From assembly GCA_000621985.1 (NCBI GenBank), contig JHWW01000013.1:1-64000 (forward strand): a DNA stretch of 64,000 nucleotides, in the 5' to 3' direction. Of this stretch, positions 10,301 to 18,100 are shown one piece after another. The position numbers and the translations under genes were made by a program. The DNA comes from Lachnospiraceae bacterium V9D3004 (GTDB lineage Bacteria; Bacillota; Clostridia; Lachnospirales; Lachnospiraceae). How positions within the stretch are numbered: the first letter of the stretch is position 1; each line of letters opens with the position of its first letter. The notes under the pieces are model-generated. The model was not told the origin of the DNA. It made no database searches and saw nothing but the letters and a program-made list of their open reading frames with translations.

Positions 10301-11622
10301 TCTTCAACATCGTATACAATTGCTCCAGACACATCAGCCTCAATTACTCCCTTTACATTAACAGTGAGCGGAAATGACATTATAAAGTATTGCCAATTCC
10401 AATTACATACCGTTTGTTTTATTATTAAACTGGCTTTTCCGGTTCCATTAGATATTTCACCTAAACTGTTAAAGCCTGCTTCTACATATCCATTAAATAC
10501 TACCTCCGGTTTCGTAAACCCACTCATATTAAATTCACTTTTTTTTGCCTGAAATCCTCTTAAATTTTTAACAGTTGATTCATACGAAGACAGATTTGAT
10601 TTAACTTTTTCAAGATCATCTATATTTTTTTGATATGTTTTTAATCTTTCCTTACTACTCAAAACCTCTTTAGAAATATTAAGTCCTACCCTTAATCTAG
10701 GATTACCTTCCTCATCCCTAATCAACGTAGTATATACCGGAAAATCTATATTATCAAAACTGAAAGTTGTTCCGCCGAATATTGGAACATCATCATCAAT
10801 ATTTACAGAAAAGCTGTCTCCAAAAAGATTAAAAGAAGCTCCATCCATATATGTCGGCTCCTTAGCAATCTCTAAATTAATAGCCGTATTACAGCTAAGA
10901 TTGTATACGTCAATTACCTTAATATATACTCCGGCTCCTACCTGAAAATCTTTAGGTGCAATATTTTTAAAGTTGCCGTCATAACTACGTGCTATCACAT
11001 TTTCGCGTTGTGCTCCATCTTTTACTATCTTCTGACAAAGGCAAAATTCTCTTACAGTATCTTCATCACCAATAACTTCTGTCTCTATAGAAAATGTATA
11101 ATTGGGAGCACTTGAATATAATCTTTTATTGCCATCAAGCAAGTCCACATCCAATAATCGTGTTTTTCCTCTATATATAGCTTTGTTTAATCTATGCTTT
11201 TCAGACGAAATACTTCTTAACGTAATCGTATCCGTTGCTTTTTCTTTCAGATTATATCCCTTATATTCAACTGTTGCATAATTTTCACACGAAACAATAA
11301 GATTAAGATTCTTACCTGAAGGTCTTTCAAATGTCGCACTGCCATTTTGACCTGTTTTATTAATTGTTCCTCCAAGATTCACACTTGCATCTTCCAAAAC
11401 TTCACCACTATTACTCATGACTATAATTGTATATGTAGCTTTTTTTTTGTTTTTTGATGTTCTTGAGGATCCTGATGAATCATCCGAAGAGTCATAATTT
11501 CCTCCACCGGGTATTCGAGCATAACCATCTCCTTTTTTGTCACTGCTTCCACAACCGGTACATGCAATACCTATCAACATCGTTAATGAAATAAATATGA
11601 TTGTAAGCTTGATTTTTTTCAT
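7321..11622 (-). CDS. giant multidomain lipoprotein (CARDB, InlB-type repeat, Fn3-like tail)
   Basis: A 1433-residue predicted lipoprotein whose signal peptide ends in a lipobox-like CTGC. A carboxypeptidase-regulatory-like beta domain (about 61-137) follows. The long central part has mixed beta character and no clear family. Two CARDB-like adhesion modules lie near 1007-1080 and 1107-1194, an InlB/Listeria-Bacteroides repeat (ELNGG to YAKW) near 1220-1294, and a Lys-rich Fn3-like tail near 1339-1432. The tail resembles that of the CHAP/lectin protein. Start: the ATG at 11622 follows GAGGAGG by 6 bases. A GTG 15 bases further upstream overlaps that site and is unlikely. Probably a cell-envelope protein; function unknown. 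Confidence 0.75.
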   Translation of the reverse strand: MKKIKLTIIFISLTMLIGIACTGCGSSDKKGDGYARIPGGGNYDSSDDSSGSSRTSKNKKKATYTIIVMSNSGEVLEDASVNLGGTINKTGQNGSATFERPSGKNLNLIVSCENYATVEYKGYNLKEKATDTITLRSISSEKHRLNKAIYRGKTRLLDVDLLDGNKRLYSSAPNYTFSIETEVIGDEDTVREFCLCQKIVKDGAQRENVIARSYDGNFKNIAPKDFQVGAGVYIKVIDVYNLSCNTAINLEIAKEPTYMDGASFNLFGDSFSVNIDDDVPIFGGTTFSFDNIDFPVYTTLIRDEEGNPRLRVGLNISKEVLSSKERLKTYQKNIDDLEKVKSNLSSYESTVKNLRGFQAKKSEFNMSGFTKPEVVFNGYVEAGFNSLGEISNGTGKASLIIKQTVCNWNWQYFIMSFPLTVNVKGVIEADVSGAIVYDVEDNKFVGGDVDVTSNINPSITVKAGAGFPKLSAGIYGDAELDIDFVWVSNKKKTGFEKVDIISSIGIYANALLFNAEKPLRTNRISLFSRSEKDSLKKNPDSMQAMSINDGNNNSLDYIYDASNYTPEDKAQGEEYVTVQNKVYGSSGTELNEKTILGENVSTGSQPVAASNGKHAMTVFCSYKDMENTEYPYSKLYYSVNTNGVWQNSVAIDNNISNEMTPQIVNNGDDYYILYQDSDFDYSLYNGYEAMTDEQKDELMKQFTNSVDLHVIKYNAVADEFTDLGKIITENEYDYLAQIDVVNNSPVVYWVKNDGDLLGTDIDTVNTIMRAGLASGSWKINEIKNTFNPVTVVEAGTYNGISSCMYTIDEDGDVTNEEGTVTYIYDNSENMVTDEMISDIKYTRIPSASEGKFYILIGDNLYDYVSGQLNIIAEHVNEKNSEFSITDTGIYFVGDSNDATELFFKKRGSDSEYSSPVPVTSDNRWLRNLNMITLNDSDVAVALSDEYKINDDGTSDIHSTLVAYQIGDFYDIAIDGATFINDTDSWVNENIKKEDYNNTDDESEENNINKIAEIPCTITNKGTNDIEDYEIVIKGNDGEELTILNDYSKIIKSGESINVTLDVGAPESVSYGKWTLECKIKNKIVSIDGEDNNSADEAEDNITELNYDNNNFKIQAGASDFDVKSSLHNASSYPYLLVEVRNTGELTDTTRYSLVNAGDTTKEYATREIENLEPGDVEVFKINLKNEWFDDNGKVSLLSKVLGASYEYDDLNNYSYEYASKNYGQYNINYELNGGTNSSSNPETYVTTDSFTLYAPYKTDYSFGGWYTTSDFANGSSISKVESGTAGDITLYAKWELRPSTKDTSKSSGTKDSDRSSITQKGNGTKKSGNTSSSVKSAKKPGRVVIKSVKNKRKRKVIVKWKKISKAKGYIVQYSTNKKFKKKSTYKVKVSKTKVTINKLKKKQYYIRIRAYRVVNKKKIYGKWSKKMMIKIKV

Positions 11623-11646
11623 CTTAAGCCTCCTCACTTTGTTTTC

Positions 11647-11796
11647 TTATTTATTTATCTTTTTATTATCCTTGGTATATCTTACTATTGCACCCTTAAA
11701 TTTTTTATTCCCACTATATTGAATCTGATAGCCATCTACCTTGAAATTAGAATTCCACTGAAGAGTTATTTTCTTTTTACCTGAATTTGCACTTAA
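11647..11796 (-). pseudogene. remnant of a surface-protein Fn3-like tail
   Basis: An open stretch of about 49 codons with no start codon. It encodes a segment beginning SANSGKKKITLQW, with a GYQIQYS motif and a NKKFKG motif, and ends in TAA. This matches the start of the Fn3-like C-terminal modules of the flanking proteins (for example KKATLYW and GYEIQIS in the CHAP/lectin protein). It is cut before the final YYVRIRAY part. I read it as the leftover 3' end of a deleted surface-protein gene. Confidence 0.65.
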
Positions 11797-11860
11797 TTAT
11801 TTTATTATGCCGACATAAAACTAAAGTTTAATCTTGGGAGTATTCTTATGAAAATAAACA

Positions 11861-11889
11861 TTGATTTTTAACAAACAATATATTATAAT
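11861..11889 (+). promoter_or_regulatory. sigma-A promoter of antitoxin RNA 2
   Basis: TTGATT (11861-11866), a 17-base spacer and TATAAT (11884-11889) on the plus strand, the same boxes and spacing as the promoter at 6937-6965. The spacer sequence differs, so the boxes are conserved in an otherwise diverged region. Confidence 0.75.
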
Positions 11890-11895
11890 AAGCCC

Positions 11896-11998
11896 AATAG
11901 GAGCAATCGCCCACAAGGTGGGTTGACAGCCCCAAGTTATTCTGAATGTATCAGCCTATCCTAGACTGCCAATGTACAAGGATAGGCTGGTGTTATTT
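11896..11998 (+). ncRNA. predicted antisense antitoxin RNA (type I TA, copy 2)
   Basis: Second copy of the predicted antitoxin RNA, about 100 bases, from the promoter at 11861-11889 to the hairpin at 11952-11989. Its 5' block (AATAGGAGCAATCGCCCAC and onward) is the same as in copy 1, while the 20 bases before the terminator differ. It overlaps the end of toxin gene 2 and lies opposite its 3' untranslated region. Confidence 0.65.
11952..11998 (+). terminator. hairpin terminator of antitoxin RNA 2
   Basis: Inverted repeat CAGCCTATCCT (11952-11962) and AGGATAGGCTG (11979-11989), followed by GTGTTATTTATG on the plus strand. The stem is identical to that of copy 1, while loop and flanks differ. 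Confidence 0.6.
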
Positions 11999-12088
11999 AT
12001 GCTTGTTCCTAAAATCAATATAGGTAAGCAACGCCAATAGGAACATACCGCTGTGAATCATTAATGTGATCACTTCATATGTACTCAT
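11993..12088 (-). CDS. holin-like type I toxin peptide, copy 2
   Basis: A 31-residue peptide starting MSTYEVITLMI, then a hydrophobic core (MFLLALLTYI) and a basic RNKHK tail. It differs from copy 1 at several core positions but keeps the YEVITL and LALLTYI blocks. A GTGAGG site precedes the ATG. Just upstream a CCCGGGG/CCCCGGG hairpin lies against it in the mRNA. No clear toxin promoter is visible here. The region upstream of the expected start site is the 3' end of the neighbouring secreted-protein gene, so expression may depend on read-through. Confidence 0.7.
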   Translation of the reverse strand: MSTYEVITLMIHSGMFLLALLTYIDFRNKHK

Positions 12089-12156
12089 TAGCCTCACCCG
12101 GGGTCATTCCCCGGGGATGATCAACCGCACCTTGTAACACGATCACTCCATATTCT

Positions 12157-12801
12157 TTAAAAATACATACTTCTGTTATTTATTGTATTATTCTTATAAT
12201 CAATTTCCTTTTTCTTAGCCCCTTTCATCAATTTTTTTATATATTTCTTGTATTTATTCTTTGGAACAACCTTCCCATTAATTGAATACTTGTATGGAGC
12301 ATATGGATTTTGGGGATTGTATTTTTTTGCTTTTCCGGTCACCACATTAGTACAATCGTTTCCAATTTTTTCAGCCACTAATTTCATTTTTTTCCCATCA
12401 AATTTATAATATGAGCTGTAATATTCTCCTCCATGTTTTACAACCGAATGATAAATTTTTTTGTTTGGGTAGAATGTTTCTGATCCTGCATATCCACTGC
12501 CAACTCTTTTTGCTTCACCGGATACATATGCAATAATATCTATGTGATATCCACAATCTGATGTAAATATCATTTCATTAACGCCGTCACAATTTAGGTC
12601 GATAATATCAAATTGACACTCTTCCAAACCGGAAACAGGTGTAATGTTTAATACCCTTTCCATCTCATTTTCATCAGTTAATATCGTTTCATATGCCTGC
12701 ATTGCTTTTTGATTTTTTGATGCTGCATCGATATTACTAGAGGACATGAAAGCATATAATATTGTTGCAAGTGTTAGTATTAATAATAATCTTTTTTTCA
12801 T
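12157..12801 (-). CDS. small secreted protein of unknown function
   Basis: A 214-residue exported protein with signal peptide (about 1-26). The centre has an Asp-rich LNCDGVNEM turn like the calcium-type D-x-N/D-x-D loops of FG-GAP or EF-hand-like domains, followed by beta-rich sequence and a Lys-rich end. I chose the ATG at 12801 because AAGGAGA lies about 9 bases upstream; a start at 12843 would put extra residues before the signal peptide. It is one of a run of minus-strand secreted-protein genes. I do not recognise a family. Confidence 0.7.
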   Translation of the reverse strand: MKKRLLLILTLATILYAFMSSSNIDAASKNQKAMQAYETILTDENEMERVLNITPVSGLEECQFDIIDLNCDGVNEMIFTSDCGYHIDIIAYVSGEAKRVGSGYAGSETFYPNKKIYHSVVKHGGEYYSSYYKFDGKKMKLVAEKIGNDCTNVVTGKAKKYNPQNPYAPYKYSINGKVVPKNKYKKYIKKLMKGAKKKEIDYKNNTINNRSMYF

Positions 12802-12873
12802 AGTTACCAATCTCCTTCTATTATATGGAATAATTAATGACACTTTAAATATTTGAACATAGTATCAATCATT

Positions 12874-13482
12874 TTATATGCCATAATTGAATGCATCATC
12901 TCCAGCTGTTCTCTTCAACACAGCAGACTTCATAATACAATTATAATTTGAATAAGAAGCGTTTTGTATCTTTAATTTTAATTCTCCAATTTTCGTTTTA
13001 CTCACTCCATTTATTGCTTCTTCATCAAATGCTACTATATATATATTTGCATTAACGAAATATAACCCTTTTTTTTTCTTTATTTTCTTAATTTTTATAG
13101 CGTAATCTGTATCTCCCCATTCACCTTCAAAATAATATGTATTTGATGTTGTTTCCCCAAATAGCCATCTTGAATATTCATTAGAAAAGTCTACATATTT
13201 ATCATAACCATAATATTGATATGTAGAAAGATAACACACTCCAAGAGCCTGTCTTCTAATTGATGCTTTTGAAAAATTATATTTTTTAATATCTCCACAA
13301 TTCATTTTTTCAAATATATCTTTTCCCCAAAAAAAACTTAACTGATCACATAAATTTATAATGTCTCTTTTTTTTGCAGCACTAACCGTAATACTATTAC
13401 TTATCAATGCCAAAGTTATAACGAATACAACGATTATTATTTTACACAGATTAATATTTTTGCATTTGATAGTATTATTCAT
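12874..13482 (-). CDS. small secreted protein of unknown function
   Basis: A 202-residue exported protein. A hydrophobic segment ending near SITVSAA fits a signal peptide. The mature part is rich in Tyr, Lys and Ile, has two Cys residues, and shows no catalytic motif I can name. The ATG at 13482 has a GTGGGGTGA site 8-9 bases upstream; a GTG four codons earlier overlaps this site. It lies between another small secreted protein and the lipase, 31 and 86 bases away, in the same direction, so an operon is possible. Confidence 0.65.
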   Translation of the reverse strand: MNNTIKCKNINLCKIIIVVFVITLALISNSITVSAAKKRDIINLCDQLSFFWGKDIFEKMNCGDIKKYNFSKASIRRQALGVCYLSTYQYYGYDKYVDFSNEYSRWLFGETTSNTYYFEGEWGDTDYAIKIKKIKKKKGLYFVNANIYIVAFDEEAINGVSKTKIGELKLKIQNASYSNYNCIMKSAVLKRTAGDDAFNYGI

Positions 13483-13567
13483 ATAGTTTGTCACCCCACT
13501 AAAATGTATTTTTCATTCTATTGTGTTTATTATTGTTGCAAATCATTTCAATTATTTAGTATTTTAG

Positions 13568-15052
13568 CTACTCATATATCGCTTCAAGCCATGACAAATA
13601 TAAGCTTTGACAATGTGCATGACCAATTTTCTTTATTTCATGATCAATCATTTTTGCAAAAATCGATCCAATATTTTCATAACCTGTATTTTCGCCTGTA
13701 TATGATTCATTAAAATCACCAATCACTTTTTTTGTATGATTACCTTCAAATTTTTTACCCGTCTTTTCTTTAAAAATCTTGCTCATTTCAGTATATTTAT
13801 CCGCAAACAAAATATCTTTGCCATACCGTTTGTAACAAGAACGTACAGCCTCAGCTATGTTTAGGACTGTTGAAGCCGAAGCCGAACCTCTTTGTGGTGG
13901 AATTGCTGCAACAACATCTCCCGGATTTATATAGTTTACAATATTACTGTATTGCTTATTCTTATTATTACCTTTTTTTGATACATAGGGCGAAGCAAAT
14001 GTATATGCAAATACCTGCTCTTTTCCATATTCATTTGTCATTCTGCTACCAAATAAATTAGCAATTGCAGCACCTCTGCTATGACCTGTTATCCATAACT
14101 TAATTGTCTTTTTGCACTTATTATCACTTTTCAGTTTTGTAATGTACTGTTTTACTTCTTTACTCATCTCCTTTTCCGCATTTCCGAAGCCTTCATGCAC
14201 AGTCCTTCTTCCTATATTGAAATTACTTTTCCAGTCTGGTGGCAACTCAGTCAACTCTCCTACAGAACCTCTTATCCATACTGCTACCAATGTGAAATCA
14301 TCTATGTTCTTATATCCAATCATATAATTCGAATGATCGTAATTCGTTTTTGATGTTTTATGGGTAACATAATTTACTTTTTCAAATTTTAATTTATCTT
14401 GCATAAAAGCCTTTCCACAGTCTGCATTGTATACAGAAGCTGACGCAAGCATTGACAGTTTTGCAATTTTACCTTGTGTTTTTTTGTTTACTTCATTTGC
14501 CTTTCCAGAAAAATAATCATCTGAATATTCTACTTCCCAGTCAAATATCTTTTTCTTTCCAAATGCACCATCAATATAGCTTGCTTTTACTGTGTTCTTG
14601 ACATTTTTATTATTGGAACCACGTGGTGTTTCTGTTGATTCATCCATTACTTTTCTGCTTTCTGATGATTCCTTTGTTTTGCCACCAAGTGTTGTTATTT
14701 TTTTTATTTTGCAAATATAATACCAATAATCATCACCCGATAAACTAGCTTTAATTTTAATATTTATATTTTTATATTTCTCTAATTCACTAATTTCTGC
14801 ATCTGTACCTTTTACTCTGAGCTTCTTTTCTTTAGATTTAAAATTCCTATATTTAATGTAAACTGGTTTTGTAAATTTAAAATAATACCCTTTTTTATTT
14901 TCTTTTAATACACCTTCAACAGTAATACTGTGATATGGTTTATCACCAATCTTTATCGTCTGTGCCAAAGTATCAGTTGTAAAAAAACATGCACTGCAAA
15001 TAAAACATAGAAATGCAAATATCACAACAATTTTTGTTTTTATTTTATTCAA
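13568..15052 (-). CDS. secreted class 3 lipase
   Basis: A 494-residue exported alpha/beta hydrolase of the lipase class 3 family. The nucleophile elbow GHSRG lies near residue 324, followed by FASPYVS and a DVVAAIPP segment where the acid residue is expected; a His occurs in the C-terminal part. An N-terminal region (about 35-130) of beta-rich sequence precedes the catalytic domain. The likely substrate is an acylglycerol or phospholipid ester outside the cell. The start codon is TTG at 15052, with GGGAGG nine bases upstream; no ATG occurs before the signal peptide. Confidence 0.8.
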   Translation of the reverse strand: MNKIKTKIVVIFAFLCFICSACFFTTDTLAQTIKIGDKPYHSITVEGVLKENKKGYYFKFTKPVYIKYRNFKSKEKKLRVKGTDAEISELEKYKNINIKIKASLSGDDYWYYICKIKKITTLGGKTKESSESRKVMDESTETPRGSNNKNVKNTVKASYIDGAFGKKKIFDWEVEYSDDYFSGKANEVNKKTQGKIAKLSMLASASVYNADCGKAFMQDKLKFEKVNYVTHKTSKTNYDHSNYMIGYKNIDDFTLVAVWIRGSVGELTELPPDWKSNFNIGRRTVHEGFGNAEKEMSKEVKQYITKLKSDNKCKKTIKLWITGHSRGAAIANLFGSRMTNEYGKEQVFAYTFASPYVSKKGNNKNKQYSNIVNYINPGDVVAAIPPQRGSASASTVLNIAEAVRSCYKRYGKDILFADKYTEMSKIFKEKTGKKFEGNHTKKVIGDFNESYTGENTGYENIGSIFAKMIDHEIKKIGHAHCQSLYLSWLEAIYE

Positions 15053-15110
15053 TGTCTATAACCTCCCGAAAAATCGTGATAAATTGTTTTTGACTAACCA
15101 CAATCAATTC

Positions 15111-18100
15111 CTAATACCCACCGGCGATACGTCTTCTAAGCAGAATTACATCTGACGAGTTGATTTCACCGTCTCCATCCATATCTGCCACAGTCTCGTT
15201 AATCCTAACACCATATCCACCGGCTACATATCTTCTAAGCATAATTACATCCGTGGAATTAACACTCTTATCACCGTTAACATCTCCCAGAAGATCTTTT
15301 GTTGTTGGATTAATCTCCGGTTCTTCTGTATTATCAGTCTTGCTTACCGAAACCAATGATGTTACCACCGATCCGTCTTCAGATTCTGCACTGATTATCG
15401 AAGTTCCGGCTTTTTTGGCAGTTACATATCCGTCTGTAACTGTTGCTACCGATTCATTACTGCTTGTCCAGGTACAATTGACAACCGAATCCTCATAATA
15501 TACATACAGATAATCACTTTCATTCTCATTAAGGAATAGATATGGAGCCGACATCGTTATCTTGCTTTCTTCATATCCAACAACACCCTTAACGGAACAG
15601 CTTGCAAGATATGTTCCATTCTTTGCGTATGCATATATAGTTGTAGTTCCTTTTTTATTAATTGTTACTTCTCCGGTATCTGACACTGTGGCAATACTGT
15701 CGTCACCTGAATACCAATCTACTTCCTTATTCGTTGCATTATCAGGGTATACAGAGGCGTTCATCTGGATTTTGTCTTCAACCAGACCTACAACTGAATA
15801 ATTATCAAGCTCAATGGATTCGACTTCAATATCGGTTGTCGTTACTTCTACATCACAATAATCCGCATATTTACTATCTTCGGTGCTTACAAATATCTGA
15901 GTCTTTCCTACATTGTTCGCACGGAGCATACCATCCTCATCAACCGATGCAATCTTTTCATCAAGACTGTAATACTGTACTCCTATATCAGGATTCTCAT
16001 GACTTAAGAAATATGTCAGCTTAACGCTTTCTCCACGCTCCATATTGTATTTTTCTTTCTTTATTACCAAAGCACCCTCATCATCTTCACCGGATGCCAC
16101 AAGAAACGATACATTTACAACATCGCTTGTATTCTTTTCCGGTTCAGCTGCGATGAATTGAAGATAAGTATTCCTGTCAATTGTAATACTGCCATCATAA
16201 TGTTTGCTAGCCTTTGTAGGTATTGTACCGTCAGTTGTGTAATATATATCTGCTTTATCACCTGCATATAAGTGAACTTCTTTACTCTCTGTAAACACTC
16301 CCGAAGTCGTATCACATGTAGGTACCTCTGCTGTATATATATACTTATACACAGGATATACATCAAGATCACCTTTTACATCACGGAAACCATAGTTACT
16401 CCATCCCTCGAATACCATATTCTCTATCTCATCAACATTCGGTTCAAGAGCATCCTTGCCATATTCGACTTTTTGTGAGCTTATCAGTTTTCCCTGATTG
16501 TCATAAAAATTTATATCAAATACCTTGATTTTGTAATTTGCCATTAATACAGTATTATCAAGTACTGTATCAACAGATAATCCATCAGTAGTAGTCCATC
16601 CGACAAAATCATATCCTTCAATATCTGTTGCTTCAGGGTATGTTACAGGATCTCCATAGCTGAATACATCGGTATATACTTCTTCTGTTTCCCAGTTAAC
16701 AAATGCAACACTATATTTATTCTTAGTATACTGAGCTGTTATTACCATATCATCATTAATATTGGTGACTCCAAAATCCCAGCCTACGAATGTATAGCTC
16801 TCCTCCTCAGGTACTGTAGGTGCCGTTGCACTATGTCCTTTAGTAACAGTTTGTGTATCAATTACATTACCATTCAAATCCTTGAATACAACAGTGTACT
16901 TAGGTTTTGGAGCTTCAATCGTTTCAAGATAAAATGGTTCACTTCCTCCTTCAATTGCCATCATTACTTTATAATCACCTGTTTGCTCGCTGATTTCCTG
17001 ACGGCAGACAAAACTATGAGAAAACTCTCCGGCTTCACCTATCGAAACTTTACCAACATATTCATTGTTGGAATCAGAAGGCTCATCACCTTTATATACC
17101 TGAATCAGAGCTTCCTTTCCTGCGAGAGAAGCATCAACCTTACCTGAGACAGTGTATTCCTTTCCTGTATTATCCTCAAGATCTGCCATCTTTGCCCTAT
17201 GTCGATAAGTTGTTCTTGTCTCCACTTCCCTGGATTTGTTTGCCGTAACAACGGAATCAGTCCATTTGGTCCAGGCATCCCACTTATTCCACTTATATGA
17301 ATAGCCTTTTGTACCATCCCTGTAACGGTATTCTTTATGAGTTGTTGCTGCTACATTTGTCGAATTCTTCAAGAACCATATCTCAGAATTAAAATTCACG
17401 CCATACCCATAATTGTTTTCATTCAACCTATAAGTTGTCTGTCCGTTATAAGAACCATACACATACATTCTCGGTTCATTATCATTTGATCTCTGAGAAT
17501 ACTCATAATATACCATTCCACCCTGATTATAATTTGAGAACGCAAGCTTATTAGGGTCTTTCCAGTAATAATATGTATTAATGGTATATCCGTTATTATC
17601 AGAAACATTTTTGGATTCTACTTCACGTTTCTTAGTTGTAGTTTCACTTGCCGTATATTGTGTTCTTGAATATGAGCTCCAACTACCGAATGACCACGAA
17701 CTATCCAACACCTTATCAACCAGTGTCCATCCTTCATTTACTGATGTTCTTGTAGTCGTTGTAAGCAAATCTCTGTACCTGTATTCGGTTCTCGATTCTA
17801 CTTCTACATTGTCACCCGGATTCGTTTCTTCATAATCGCTCCATTCCCTCTCAATAGGCTTACTTACAGTTTCCGAATATGGAATACCATTTGCAAAACG
17901 GTCAACTATATACAAGCTTATGTTGGTTGCAACACCATCATACGGAATGTACATCTCCAGATTCTTTCTGTACTCTTCCTTTGCAAGTGAAAATGCATCA
18001 GATTCTGTAGAATTAATTAATTTACCCGTCGAAGTCCTGAGAGAGAATATAGCTCTTCCTTTTGTCCTGTTGTTGGGATTATTTTTTATATTGTAATTAA

